DNA from: Parapedobacter tibetensis
GTDB lineage: Bacteria > Bacteroidota > Bacteroidia > Sphingobacteriales > Sphingobacteriaceae
Assembly (NCBI RefSeq): GCF_024643205.1
Contig: NZ_JAMKQJ010000001.1
Location: forward strand, 310,001 to 374,000
Reading direction: 5' to 3'
Length of the DNA: 64,000 bases
The notes beneath the pieces were generated by a model that was not told the origin of the DNA, did not search any database, and was given only the letters and a program-made list of their open reading frames with translations. The first letter of the stretch is position 1, and each line of letters begins with the position of its first letter. The position numbers and the translations under genes were made by a program. Below are positions 25,220-33,898 of the stretch, in pieces.

Positions 25220-27715
25220 TTAACTCCATGATGCTGGAATCTTTTGCCCCCGCATTTCCTGAAACTCCAATGAGGGATCCGATTCATCCGAATTCACAAA
25301 AGACTTGAATTTGGCACGCAATTCGGGATTATTCACCACCTCTTTCCATTCACAGGAATACGTCTGGACCATGAACGCCATATCGTTTTCCAGCTCTTCC
25401 CCGATACCCAAGGAATCATTGACCACCACATCCCGCAGGTAGTCCAGCCCCCCCTCCAATTTATTGAGCCAAGTGGCTGTACGAGTGAGGGGTTCGGCCG
25501 TCCTGATGTAAAACATCAGGAACCTGTCGATGTACTTGAGACAGGTTTCACTATCCACATCCGTGACCAGCAATTTGGCATGTTGTGGCTTCGATCCGCC
25601 ATTGCCACAAACGTAGAGATTCCAGCCTTTTTCCGTGGCTATGATACCAAAGTCTTTGCTTTGGGCTTCCGCGCATTCACGGATACATCCGGAAACCGCC
25701 CCTTTGAGTTTATGCGGCGATCGGAGTCCCCGGTATCGTTCCTCCACGCGTATGGCAAAAGACACAGCGTCCTGTACACCATAGCGGCACCATGTAGTTC
25801 CCACACAACTTTTAACGGTTCTCAACGATTTGCCGTAAGCATGGCCGCTCTCAAACCCGGCATTGATGAGCTCTTCCCAAATATCCGGCAACTGGTCTAC
25901 CCTGGCACCGAACATATCTATCCGTTGACCACCTGTTATTTTTGTATAAAGCCCATACCTCTTGGCGATCTCGCCGATGACAATCAGCTTATCCGGCGTG
26001 ATTTCACCCCCGGGGATTCTTGGCACCACAGAATAAGAACCTCCTTTCTGGATATTCGCCAGAAAACGGTCATTGGTATCCTGGATGGTATCTTGTTTGA
26101 CAATCAATTCGTTCCACGTACTGGCAAGAATGGAGGCGACCGCAGGTTTGCATATCTCGCAGCCGTCTCCTTTGCCATATTGGTCTATTAATTGGTTAAA
26201 TGTTCTGATTTTTTTGATTTTCACCAAATCCAGCAATTCTTGCCGGGAATAGTCAAAATGCTCGCAAAGTACATTTTTGACCTGCTTGCCCATCACCTTC
26301 AATTGATGTTTGAGCAGGTCATTGACCATAGGAAGGCAGCCACCACATCCTGTACCGGCTTTTGTGCAGGCTTTGATATCGGCGATTTGTGTCAGCCCAT
26401 CTTTTTCAATGGCCATGCAGATTGCCCCTTTACTGACGTTTTCACAGGAACACAGCTGTGCTTCGTCCGGCAAACTCTCCACCCCGGCGCCGACCATTTC
26501 CCCACCGCCCCTGTTTCCTAGAATCAAAGCCTCCGGCTCCGGTGGCAGGGCCATGTTATTTTGTACCATCTGCAGGAGCATGCCATAGGCAGAAGCATCG
26601 CCAACCAGAATACCACCCAAAAGCTTTTTTCCATTGGCAGCGATGTTAATCCTTTTGTAAATTCCCTTTACCTTATCTTCAAAAACAATCGGCTTGGAAG
26701 GCTCCGCATCGCCAAAAGGGTCTCCAAAACTTCCTACATCCACACCGATTAGCTTGAGTTTGGTAGACATATCATAGCCAAAAAATGGTTTGACCTCCGC
26801 CTCCGTCAATTGGTTTACCACTTGGGCAGCCATTTCATACCCCGGGGCTACCAATCCATAAATCATGTTTTTGTAAGATGCAACCTCCCCTATCGCGTAG
26901 ATGGATTCATCGGTGGTCTGCAAAAACTCATTGACAACCACCCCACCCCGCGCAGCGACTTCCAGTCCACATGCCTTGGCAAGCTCGTCACGGGGCTTGA
27001 TTCCTGCCGAGACCACTAGCATATCGACGGCCAATGCTGAGCCATCTGCAAATTGTAAACCCGTTAGCTGCTCTTCTCCATTGATTTGTTGCGTACTTTT
27101 ACTTAGATGAATTGAAATACCTAGGCTTTCTAGTTTTGATTGGAGGATGGATGACCCTGCGGCATCAAGCTGACGGGGCATTAGCCTGGGGGCGAATTCG
27201 ATGACATGGGCTTCTAGTCCCATATCCATGACCGCCTTGGCTGCTTCCAGACCCAATAGTCCGCCACCCATCACGGCTGCGGATTTCGCTTTTCTGCCAT
27301 ACGTCATGATTGCATCCAAATCCTCCAAGGTACGGTAAACAAACACCCCAGTCTTCTCCACTCCTGGGATCGGTGGCACAAATGCCGCAGAGCCGGTGGC
27401 AAGAATAAGTTTATCATAAAAAACTTCCACACCACTGTGGCTTACCACTTTCTTATGCTCACGGTCTATATGCACCACCAGTTCGTTGGTAAGCAGTTCA
27501 ATCTGATTTTCCTGATACCAGCCTTTCGAAGCCATGATCAGATCATCGGCTGTGGATCCCGAAAAATAAGCACTTAGGTGTACCCGATCATAAGCTGGCC
27601 AGGTTTCCTCCCCAAATACGGTAATTTGGAAATCTTTTCTATTGGAGGTAGCGCATAGTTTTTCGCAAAACTTATAGCCTACCATTCCATTTCCGATTAC
27701 TGCTATCCTTGTCAT
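25220..27715 (-). CDS. nirB: Nitrite reductase [NAD(P)H] large subunit
   Basis: Reduces nitrite to ammonium in the cytoplasm. The 831 residues read: FAD/NAD(P)H-binding region (IAVIGNGMVGYKFCEKLC at the N-terminus; VMGGGLLGLEAAKAVMDMG; FADGSALAVDMLVVSAGIKP), BFD-like [2Fe-2S] domain (CSCENVSKGAICMAIEKDG ... TKAGTGCGGCLPMV, about 423-470), sirohaem/[4Fe-4S] reductase domain with CVGTTWC (about 636) and CIREC (about 675) as cluster ligands. Complete. Its sirohaem comes from the divergently transcribed cobA. Promoter with a variant -7 box at 27743-27752 and an 18-bp palindrome upstream. Confidence 0.97.
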   Translation of the reverse strand: MTRIAVIGNGMVGYKFCEKLCATSNRKDFQITVFGEETWPAYDRVHLSAYFSGSTADDLIMASKGWYQENQIELLTNELVVHIDREHKKVVSHSGVEVFYDKLILATGSAAFVPPIPGVEKTGVFVYRTLEDLDAIMTYGRKAKSAAVMGGGLLGLEAAKAVMDMGLEAHVIEFAPRLMPRQLDAAGSSILQSKLESLGISIHLSKSTQQINGEEQLTGLQFADGSALAVDMLVVSAGIKPRDELAKACGLEVAARGGVVVNEFLQTTDESIYAIGEVASYKNMIYGLVAPGYEMAAQVVNQLTEAEVKPFFGYDMSTKLKLIGVDVGSFGDPFGDAEPSKPIVFEDKVKGIYKRINIAANGKKLLGGILVGDASAYGMLLQMVQNNMALPPEPEALILGNRGGGEMVGAGVESLPDEAQLCSCENVSKGAICMAIEKDGLTQIADIKACTKAGTGCGGCLPMVNDLLKHQLKVMGKQVKNVLCEHFDYSRQELLDLVKIKKIRTFNQLIDQYGKGDGCEICKPAVASILASTWNELIVKQDTIQDTNDRFLANIQKGGSYSVVPRIPGGEITPDKLIVIGEIAKRYGLYTKITGGQRIDMFGARVDQLPDIWEELINAGFESGHAYGKSLRTVKSCVGTTWCRYGVQDAVSFAIRVEERYRGLRSPHKLKGAVSGCIRECAEAQSKDFGIIATEKGWNLYVCGNGGSKPQHAKLLVTDVDSETCLKYIDRFLMFYIRTAEPLTRTATWLNKLEGGLDYLRDVVVNDSLGIGEELENDMAFMVQTYSCEWKEVVNNPELRAKFKSFVNSDESDPSLEFQEMRGQKIPASWS

Positions 27716-27742
27716 ACGATGGTTGTTATACTGAAATCAAGT

Positions 27743-27752
27743 GCTAAGGTAA
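27743..27752 (-). promoter_or_regulatory. nirB promoter, variant -7 box TTACCTTAGC
   Basis: Minus-strand TTACCTTAGC lies 27 bases before the nirB ATG. The core TACCTTAG differs from TAnnTTTG at one position, and the identical 10-mer is present in the promoter of the nitrate porin operon (36666-36675). The palindrome at 27769-27786 is centred 30 bases upstream, overlapping where a -33 box would be, which fits activator dependence. Confidence 0.55.
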
Positions 27753-27767
27753 AAGTTTTATTTTAAT

Positions 27768-27820
27768 ATTACGTAATATTACGTAAAAAATACTTATATT
27801 TGTTTTATAAATTACGTAAT
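27768..27820. promoter_or_regulatory. Operator-like ATTACGTAAT repeats between nirB and cobA
   Basis: Three copies of ATTACGTAAT or a one-base variant: 27768-27777, 27778-27787 (last base A) and 27811-27820. The first two are 10 bp apart, one helical turn, and together form the perfect 18-bp palindrome TTACGTAATATTACGTAA (27769-27786). They lie between the two divergent promoters. A dimeric regulator binding here could control nirB and cobA together; its identity is unknown. Confidence 0.6.
27795..27802 (+). promoter_or_regulatory. -7 promoter element of cobA
   Basis: TATATTTG matches TAnnTTTG exactly, 31 bases before the cobA ATG. No TTTG is seen about 20 bases upstream; that position is occupied by the ATTACGTAAT sites. 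Confidence 0.55.
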
Positions 27821-27833
27821 TAATAAGACGGAG

Positions 27834-28628
27834 ATGACACACGAGCCAAAACTCACCCTACTTGGAGCTGGGCCGGGAGACCCGGATTTAATGACCCTGA
27901 AGGGCGTTAACGCGCTGAATACGGCTGATGTGGTGTTATATGATACCCTTGCCAATGAGGCGTTGTTGGCACATGCCCCGGCAAAAGCCTTGAAACTATT
28001 CGTTGGGAAAAGATCAGGCAAGCACTGCGTACCGCAGGAAGAGATCAATCAGCTTATTGTCCACTATGCTTATACCCATGGTCATGTCGTCCGTCTTAAA
28101 GGCGGGGATCCATACGTATTTGGGCGAGGTCATGAAGAATTAGCCTATGCCGATAGGCATGGGATTCCAGTAGCGTACATTCCTGGTATAAGCAGTGCGG
28201 TGTCGGTGCCGGGTCTTAACGGTATTCCATTGACCAAAAGAGGCGTGAATGAAAGCTTTTGGGTAGTGACGGGCACATTGACGGATGGGAGTATAGCGAA
28301 GGACCTGTATTTAGCGGCGCAATCGTCTGCTACCGTGGTGATTTTGATGGGGGTAAAGAAGTTGCCGGAAATTGTCGCAATCTTCAAGAAATACAGGGGA
28401 ACGGACGAATGCATTGCAGTGATCCAAAATGGAAGCAAAGACACTGAAAGACGCATTTTTGGGGAAATGGGAAATATCTTGAATATTCAAGAGGAAGCTC
28501 AGATAGGTGCCCCGGCCATTATCGTTATTGGGAAGGTGGCTGGGGAGCCTTTGGGTTCGGATAATTATCGCTTTCGTCCTCATCAGGTCTTTTGTGCAGA
28601 CATTGAAAATCCTTTTCCACCAGAATAA
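27834..28628 (+). CDS. cobA: Uroporphyrinogen-III C-methyltransferase
   Basis: SAM-dependent methylation of uroporphyrinogen III to precorrin-2, the first committed step to sirohaem, the prosthetic group of NirB. The 264-residue protein shows LTLLGAGPGDPDLMTLKGVN, VVRLKGGDPYVFGRGHEE and IPGISSAVSVPGLNGIPLTK. It stands alone on the plus strand, divergent from nirB; no precorrin-2 dehydrogenase/ferrochelatase gene is in the window. Its last 104 bases overlap the opposite-strand DUF7009 gene tail to tail, so the C-terminal ~30 residues (after IIVIGKVAGEP) may be a family-specific tail. Confidence 0.96.
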   Translation: MTHEPKLTLLGAGPGDPDLMTLKGVNALNTADVVLYDTLANEALLAHAPAKALKLFVGKRSGKHCVPQEEINQLIVHYAYTHGHVVRLKGGDPYVFGRGHEELAYADRHGIPVAYIPGISSAVSVPGLNGIPLTKRGVNESFWVVTGTLTDGSIAKDLYLAAQSSATVVILMGVKKLPEIVAIFKKYRGTDECIAVIQNGSKDTERRIFGEMGNILNIQEEAQIGAPAIIVIGKVAGEPLGSDNYRFRPHQVFCADIENPFPPE

Positions 28629-28911
28629 GTATTTCATGATCCGTGTTTTCTCCTTGAACATGCCGAAGCGACACCAAGTCCGTATCGGTCCAAGTCTTAG
28701 CGAGGGTCGAAGGGACGAAGACGACCAAGTCGTTGGGTGTGTAACGCGCACTTATTGATAAAGAATCCGCCGCCGTGGCCAAGCTATATCCAAAATTAAC
28801 ATCCTCATTCATCGTCAAGGTTTGCCGTACAGGCTCCCCCCTTCCTATTTGCTCCACTTCGGCTTGAGTAAGCCGAAGCCGAATTGTATTTCCACTGATT
28901 CTTAGTTTCAT
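28525..28911 (-). CDS. DUF7009-type small protein in the nitrate operon
   Basis: A 128-residue soluble protein without signal peptide or membrane helix, rich in beta-strand-like sequence (MKLRISGNTIRLRLTQAEVE; DSLSISARYTPNDLVVFVPS; HEILILVEKDFQCL) and ending in an acidic, proline-rich tail (PDEDESDNYPNP...). From memory this matches small Bacteroidota proteins now called DUF7009; function unknown. It starts 6 bases after the rubredoxin-domain gene and is the last gene of the porin-transporter-nitrate reductase operon. Conservation of the DNYPNP tail in relatives would show the overlap with cobA is real. Confidence 0.75.
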   Translation of the reverse strand: MKLRISGNTIRLRLTQAEVEQIGRGEPVRQTLTMNEDVNFGYSLATAADSLSISARYTPNDLVVFVPSTLAKTWTDTDLVSLRHVQGENTDHEILILVEKDFQCLHKRPDEDESDNYPNPKAPQPPSQ

Positions 28912-28917
28912 TCGTTT

Positions 28918-30348
28918 CTAGCTCATGATTAACTTAAAGGCAGATTTCGGACTATCGCAGACCGGACAACAATAGGCATCGGACAACTTCATGAAGGAGG
29001 TTCCTGATGGGATATCGGCTTCCGCGTCTCCGAATTTTTCATCATAGACCGTAAGGCAATTAGCACATTGGTATTTACGGTGCTGTTTCACGACCGTTTC
29101 TACACCACTTTCTGTGGCTTCGGATGGCTTTCGGGCTTCCAATTGGTCATAGTACTTATAGCTCAGTTCAATTAATAGCGGAGGCAAGGTTTCCTTGGGC
29201 ACCTTCTTCGCGTAGTAGAAATACTCCGAAAGATTGGGATTGAAGTCTTTGGAATAAAGTATATTGAAGGTGTCCGCATCGCTTTCTTTTTCCTTCTTAG
29301 CCTTTTCGATGGCCACGGAAGTAAACAGCGACATATGCTGGGTCTTGATGGAGAAACTCAGGCCATAGGTGCTGATGTCCTGCTTATCCAGTGCCCTTAC
29401 CAGGTAATTTTTTATCTCCAGCGCTTCCTCATCCAAAACCGGCAAATGCCAATTGAGTTCCAACGAGCTATGGCGGATATTGATACCAAACTTCCCGAGA
29501 AGCTTTTCCCAACTGAGCCGGTCTTTTTCAGCAATGCCCTTCACGATAATGGATTTCCAAGGTGTAAGGCTGATTTTACCAATATTGGTTTCGATGCACA
29601 GTTGGCATAGCGCCTTTAGGAAATTAATATTGAACTCATTGTTTCTCCAATACAATCCCAACCAATATTTCCCGCCCACAATGCGGTTCATCCCCTCATA
29701 ATAAGGGGATGTAGCTTCAGGATATACCAATTCCTGTTCCACGGCATGGGTATCGGGAGCAACCGCCGATTTGACCTTTTGATAGATTTCGGGATAGCTC
29801 AAATGACCTGTCAATGGATCAAGGTCTTCAATGGCTTTGGATATTTTGGCCAAGTCATACCCATAAATCAGATCTGGCGCACACCATGGCTTGGAATCCA
29901 AATCGGCGAACCTCAGGTAGAGATACCAGTAGTTGTCTTCGGAAGAGGCAACAAAATTGATATTACCGGTAAAAAGCGGGACCAGCGTTTGGACGGGATC
30001 CGTAATGTTGATTTTGAGTTTGGGTTTATAGTCAAACGTGTCGAGGATATAATGGTAGGTATGAGATGCCAACCAGTGGGTGGTAGGCATCACGTCCAGC
30101 GCCACATAGGAAGTCATGATATTCTGAAATTCCTCGCCACCGGTGTCATAGTCTGTATTGATGGCACTGAAGGTTGTATCCAAGGTTTCCGAATTCTTAT
30201 TCTTCGAAGGGAAAAGTATATCCTGCCGGGAACCTAAATGCACGTAACTGGCGCCCAGTTCGTTGGCCGTCTGGATGGTTCTTTGAAAATCCCCTGGAGA
30301 AATAATCCCGCCTTTGACAAACACCCTGACTAAATCTACTTTCTTCAT
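28918..30348 (-). CDS. Sirohaem-less nitrite/sulphite-reductase-like protein with C-terminal rubredoxin
   Basis: 476 residues in two parts. The N-terminal ~400 residues contain two stretches resembling the ferredoxin-like half-domains of nitrite/sulphite reductases: GGIISPGDFQRTIQTANELG followed by VHLGSRQDILF (residues 13-46), and LGLYWRNNEFNINFLKALCQ to SLTPWKSIIVKGI (230-272). The CxxxxxC...CxxxC sirohaem-cluster motif is missing: the only cysteines before the tail are 156, 248 and 251. The last ~50 residues are a rubredoxin with iron ligands Cys428, Cys431, Cys461 and Cys464. It sits 8 bases after nitrate reductase in the same operon, so an electron-transfer or assembly role with that enzyme is likely (inference). 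Confidence 0.8.
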   Translation of the reverse strand: MKKVDLVRVFVKGGIISPGDFQRTIQTANELGASYVHLGSRQDILFPSKNKNSETLDTTFSAINTDYDTGGEEFQNIMTSYVALDVMPTTHWLASHTYHYILDTFDYKPKLKINITDPVQTLVPLFTGNINFVASSEDNYWYLYLRFADLDSKPWCAPDLIYGYDLAKISKAIEDLDPLTGHLSYPEIYQKVKSAVAPDTHAVEQELVYPEATSPYYEGMNRIVGGKYWLGLYWRNNEFNINFLKALCQLCIETNIGKISLTPWKSIIVKGIAEKDRLSWEKLLGKFGINIRHSSLELNWHLPVLDEEALEIKNYLVRALDKQDISTYGLSFSIKTQHMSLFTSVAIEKAKKEKESDADTFNILYSKDFNPNLSEYFYYAKKVPKETLPPLLIELSYKYYDQLEARKPSEATESGVETVVKQHRKYQCANCLTVYDEKFGDAEADIPSGTSFMKLSDAYCCPVCDSPKSAFKLIMS

Positions 30349-30356
30349 GTTTTATG

Positions 30357-33300
30357 CTAAGATAGGCATGATTTTTCAAAAATAAACTCATCGAGCATGT
30401 GTTTCACTTCGGGTTTGCAACTTCCGCACCCTATCCCGGCGCCGGTTTGTTGACACAATTGCCTGAATTCTTGGCAACCGGACTGCATGGCCTTGACAAT
30501 GTTTCCCCTACCTACATTGCCACAAGAGCAGACCAGCTCTCCGATTATTTCCACTTTGGCAACGTTGCCCCTGAGCAGCTCCTGCCGCTTTTTGGAAAGT
30601 TCGGTCCTTTCTTCAATCAGACTTTTGAACTCCGCAAATTCGGATTTATCCCCCATGAGGATAGCACCCACCAACCGATCTTGGTGTACAATGCATTTTT
30701 TATAGTAAGTCTGGCTGGTGTCTATCAATAGGATTTCCTCATAACCTTCCCCATTGGCGGGGATTTCCGGGATACCCACAGAACATAGGTCGAGTTCTGC
30801 AAACTTGAGGATGTTCAGGGATACTGACCCACGGTAAATGCTCAACAGGTCGCCAGATAGATACCTTGCGGCATGGTCTGCCTGGGCTTCCGCAGCGGCG
30901 GTGATGCCATTGAGCTTACCGTTGTGCTCAGCGATTTCCCCCATTGCAAAAATAGCTGGATCCTCGGTCTGTAGGTAATCGTTGACTTTGATTCCTCTAC
31001 CACAGGCAAGGCCTGCAGACTTCGCCAATTCGATATTGGGTCTTGTGCCTATGGCATAAACCACTGCATTACATTGGATGGTTTTCCCGCTTTTAAGGTA
31101 AACTGAATTTTTCTTTTCCTCCGGATGGGGAACAATACGGTCCACTTGGTTGTTCATGAAGAGCTGCACCCCCATTTCTTCAATTTTTTCCCTGAGCAGG
31201 GAACTGGCCATGGGATCCAATTGCCGTTCCATCAGCCTCGACCCAAGTTGTACAATGGTCACTTCCACATCGATTTCTCGGAGCGCGGCGGCCAATTCCA
31301 ATCCCAATAGACCACCACCCACGATTAACACGTGGCCTTGATAGCCCAAGTATGCTTTCAGTTCATCTGCATTTTGGCGGTTGCGCATGGTGAAAACCCC
31401 GGGTAGGTGCATCGGTACATCGCCGGGCACGAAAGCCCGACTGCCTGTGGCTAGAATCAATGTATCATAATGGTGTACTCTCCCCTTTTCATCTGTAACC
31501 GTTTTATTGGACCGGTCGATGGACTCAACACCATTCTCAATGAATAAGCTGAAATTCAGCATATCCATTTCATTGTTTGATTTAAACTTCTGCAAATCCG
31601 CCCATGTCCGGTGCTGGTTGACATAGTCTGGCAGCAACACCCGGTTATAGAAAGGGTGTTTTTCCTTAGAAAACACCAATATTTCATCTTCCTGGTTAAA
31701 TTCCCGATACGTATTGATGAAACGGTAAGCAGCTGCCCCCGCTCCCACAATGACGATTTTCTGCTTGGGATTCTTGTAGCGGGCCACCTGCACTGCGGTA
31801 TACTTGAAATCGGGTTGTTTTGACACCGGATCTATGGCATTACCTGTCAGGTTATTCGCCCGGGCAAAGTCATTATGCAATATTTTACCCCAATGCATGG
31901 GTAAGAAAACCACACCCCTTTTAATCTTATCGGTAACCCGGGCATGCACGCGCACTTCCCCCCGGTTTCCTTCAACCAGTACGGTGTCTCCCTCACTAAT
32001 ACCTCTTCCTGACGCATCATCCGGATGGATTTCCAAGAAAGGATCGGGTATATGTTTGGTGAGTCTGCTGACTTTTCCGGTACGGGTCATGGTATGCCAT
32101 TGATCCCGAATCCGTCCCGTGGTTAGAATGAGTGGGAAGTCTTCGCTCGTTTTTTCGCATTCGTTCTTCGGACCAGGGGTCAATATTTGGGCTCTACCAT
32201 TTGGTGTATAGAATTTCTTATCGGTAAAAAGCCGTTTAACGGTTTCTTTTTCATGGCCTACAAAAGGCCATTGCACAGCCCCCTTGGTCTGGAGGTAATC
32301 GTAGTCAAGGCCGGAGATATCCATGTTGGTCCCTTTTGTCAATTGCACGTACTCGGCACATACTTCCGACATGTTTTGGAACTCAAAGCCATGGAAGCCC
32401 ATCTTCCGGGCAAATCGAATCAAGATTTCCGCATCGGGAAGCGCTTCCCCTGGAGGCTGATTGAATTTGCTGAGGTAGCTGATTCGCCGTTCGGAGTTGG
32501 TCATTGTCCCCTCCTTTTCGCCCCATCCTGCTGCCGGGAGTACCAAGTCAGCATAGGGAATGGTTTCCACTTTGTTGGAAATATCTTGTACGACCACAAA
32601 TTTGGCCTTTTTCAATGCTGCTTCTACTTTCCGGGCATCGGGGAGGCTTACCAAGGGATTGGTACAGATGACCCAAACGGCCTTGATGCTCCCTTCCTCC
32701 AACGCTTCAATGAGTTGCGTGGCCGTCTTTCCGGGTTTATCGGGCAGGCTTTCCACGCCCCAAAACTTAGCTACTTCATCCCTATGGGCAGGATCAGCCA
32801 AGTTTCTGTGGGCAGCCAACAACGTGGCCATGCCCCCCACCTCACGACCACCCATGGCGTTCGGCTGCCCGGTAAGGGAAAAAGGACCTGAACCTGGTTT
32901 ACCGATGTGTCCTGTGATTAGGTTAAGGTCGATCAACGCCAAGTTTTTATTGACCCCTTCGGCACTTTGGTTCAGCCCCATTGACCAAAGGGTCATGAAA
33001 CCTTTGGCATCACCGATGAAGGAGGCGGCTTTTTTGATGTCTGCTACGGTGAGCCCACAAACGGCCGCGGCTTTTTCCAGGGAAGTTTGCATAACCACCT
33101 CCTTATAAGCCTCAAAGCCATCCGTATGGCCCTCGATAAAGCCGATGTCTATATCCCCTTGTTCGATTAAGCACCTGCCGATGGCATGGAACAGAGTTTC
33201 ATCCATACCAGGATTGAGCTGCAGGTGCAGGTTTGCCAAGGCGCAGCTCTGTGTTACCCTCGGATCGGCCACGATGATTTTGACTCCCGGATTTTGCTCC

Positions 33301-33881
33301 TTGTGTTGCTCAATCCTCCTCCATAAAATAGGATGGCACCAGGCCGGATTGGCTCCAGCCACAAAGAAGCAATCCGCCAGTTCAATATCTTCATAAGCAA
33401 TGGGCACGCTATCTTCTCCCAAGGTTTTGATATAGCCCATAACGGCCGAACTCATACACAGCCTGGAATTGGTATCCAGGTTATTGGTTTTCAAGAAGCC
33501 CTTGGCCAACTTGTTGACCAAATAATATTCTTCTGTAAGGCATTGGCCCGAGACATAAAAGGCGACTGCATCTGGCCCGTATTTCTCGATGATGGACTTG
33601 AACACGGCGCTGGCCCTATCCAGGGCAGTATCCCAGCTCACCTTTTCCAGCGGATGCGACTTGCCCCAGCGCATCTGGGGATATAGCAGCCTGTCGGACT
33701 TGTCAGCAATCACATAGTGGAGGTTCATCCCTTTAGAACATAACATCCCTTTATTGACGGGATGGTGGGGATCTCCTTCTACGGTGACCTTGCCTTTTTT
33801 GTCCTTACGCACAATGATGCCACAACCAACACCGCAGTAGGAACAAGTACTTTTAAAGCTTTCTGCCTCTTTTGTTGACAT
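30357..33881 (-). CDS. Assimilatory nitrate reductase, single-chain Mo-FAD-[2Fe-2S] fusion
   Basis: 1174 residues combining what is usually two proteins (NasC catalytic and NasB-type reductase). Residues 1-705: molybdopterin oxidoreductase of the DMSO-reductase family with a [4Fe-4S] motif (Cys13, Cys16, Cys20, Cys48), predicted Mo ligand Cys142 in SRLCMSSAV, and the MGD-binding C-terminal domain (IHPDDASGRGISEGDTVLVE). Residues ~708-1110: NirB-like FAD/NAD(P)H oxidoreductase (KIVIVGAGAAAYRFINTY; VLIVGGGLLGLELAAAL). Residues ~1115-1174: BFD-like [2Fe-2S] domain (LVCSCGNVGRGNIV ... GIGCGSCKPEV). Reduces nitrate to nitrite in the cytoplasm. No signal peptide. It is between the transporter (17-base gap) and the rubredoxin protein. 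Confidence 0.95.
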   Translation of the reverse strand: MSTKEAESFKSTCSYCGVGCGIIVRKDKKGKVTVEGDPHHPVNKGMLCSKGMNLHYVIADKSDRLLYPQMRWGKSHPLEKVSWDTALDRASAVFKSIIEKYGPDAVAFYVSGQCLTEEYYLVNKLAKGFLKTNNLDTNSRLCMSSAVMGYIKTLGEDSVPIAYEDIELADCFFVAGANPAWCHPILWRRIEQHKEQNPGVKIIVADPRVTQSCALANLHLQLNPGMDETLFHAIGRCLIEQGDIDIGFIEGHTDGFEAYKEVVMQTSLEKAAAVCGLTVADIKKAASFIGDAKGFMTLWSMGLNQSAEGVNKNLALIDLNLITGHIGKPGSGPFSLTGQPNAMGGREVGGMATLLAAHRNLADPAHRDEVAKFWGVESLPDKPGKTATQLIEALEEGSIKAVWVICTNPLVSLPDARKVEAALKKAKFVVVQDISNKVETIPYADLVLPAAGWGEKEGTMTNSERRISYLSKFNQPPGEALPDAEILIRFARKMGFHGFEFQNMSEVCAEYVQLTKGTNMDISGLDYDYLQTKGAVQWPFVGHEKETVKRLFTDKKFYTPNGRAQILTPGPKNECEKTSEDFPLILTTGRIRDQWHTMTRTGKVSRLTKHIPDPFLEIHPDDASGRGISEGDTVLVEGNRGEVRVHARVTDKIKRGVVFLPMHWGKILHNDFARANNLTGNAIDPVSKQPDFKYTAVQVARYKNPKQKIVIVGAGAAAYRFINTYREFNQEDEILVFSKEKHPFYNRVLLPDYVNQHRTWADLQKFKSNNEMDMLNFSLFIENGVESIDRSNKTVTDEKGRVHHYDTLILATGSRAFVPGDVPMHLPGVFTMRNRQNADELKAYLGYQGHVLIVGGGLLGLELAAALREIDVEVTIVQLGSRLMERQLDPMASSLLREKIEEMGVQLFMNNQVDRIVPHPEEKKNSVYLKSGKTIQCNAVVYAIGTRPNIELAKSAGLACGRGIKVNDYLQTEDPAIFAMGEIAEHNGKLNGITAAAEAQADHAARYLSGDLLSIYRGSVSLNILKFAELDLCSVGIPEIPANGEGYEEILLIDTSQTYYKKCIVHQDRLVGAILMGDKSEFAEFKSLIEERTELSKKRQELLRGNVAKVEIIGELVCSCGNVGRGNIVKAMQSGCQEFRQLCQQTGAGIGCGSCKPEVKHMLDEFIFEKSCLS

Positions 33882-33898
33882 GCCTGGGTTATACGAAA

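Noticed and set aside
27743..27820. Classical NarL heptamer sites (TACYYMT) in the nirB-cobA region
   Set aside because: The repeated sequence TTACGTAA does not fit the heptamer consensus; the binding protein cannot be named from the sequence.
28918..30348. A second sirohaem nitrite or sulphite reductase
   Set aside because: The cysteines that bind the sirohaem-[4Fe-4S] centre are absent, so it cannot be a catalytic reductase of that type.
32187..32891. Antisense open frame of 234 codons within nitrate reductase
   Set aside because: Lies wholly opposite a gene with clear domain motifs and has low-complexity, non-family-like protein sequence; a shadow frame.
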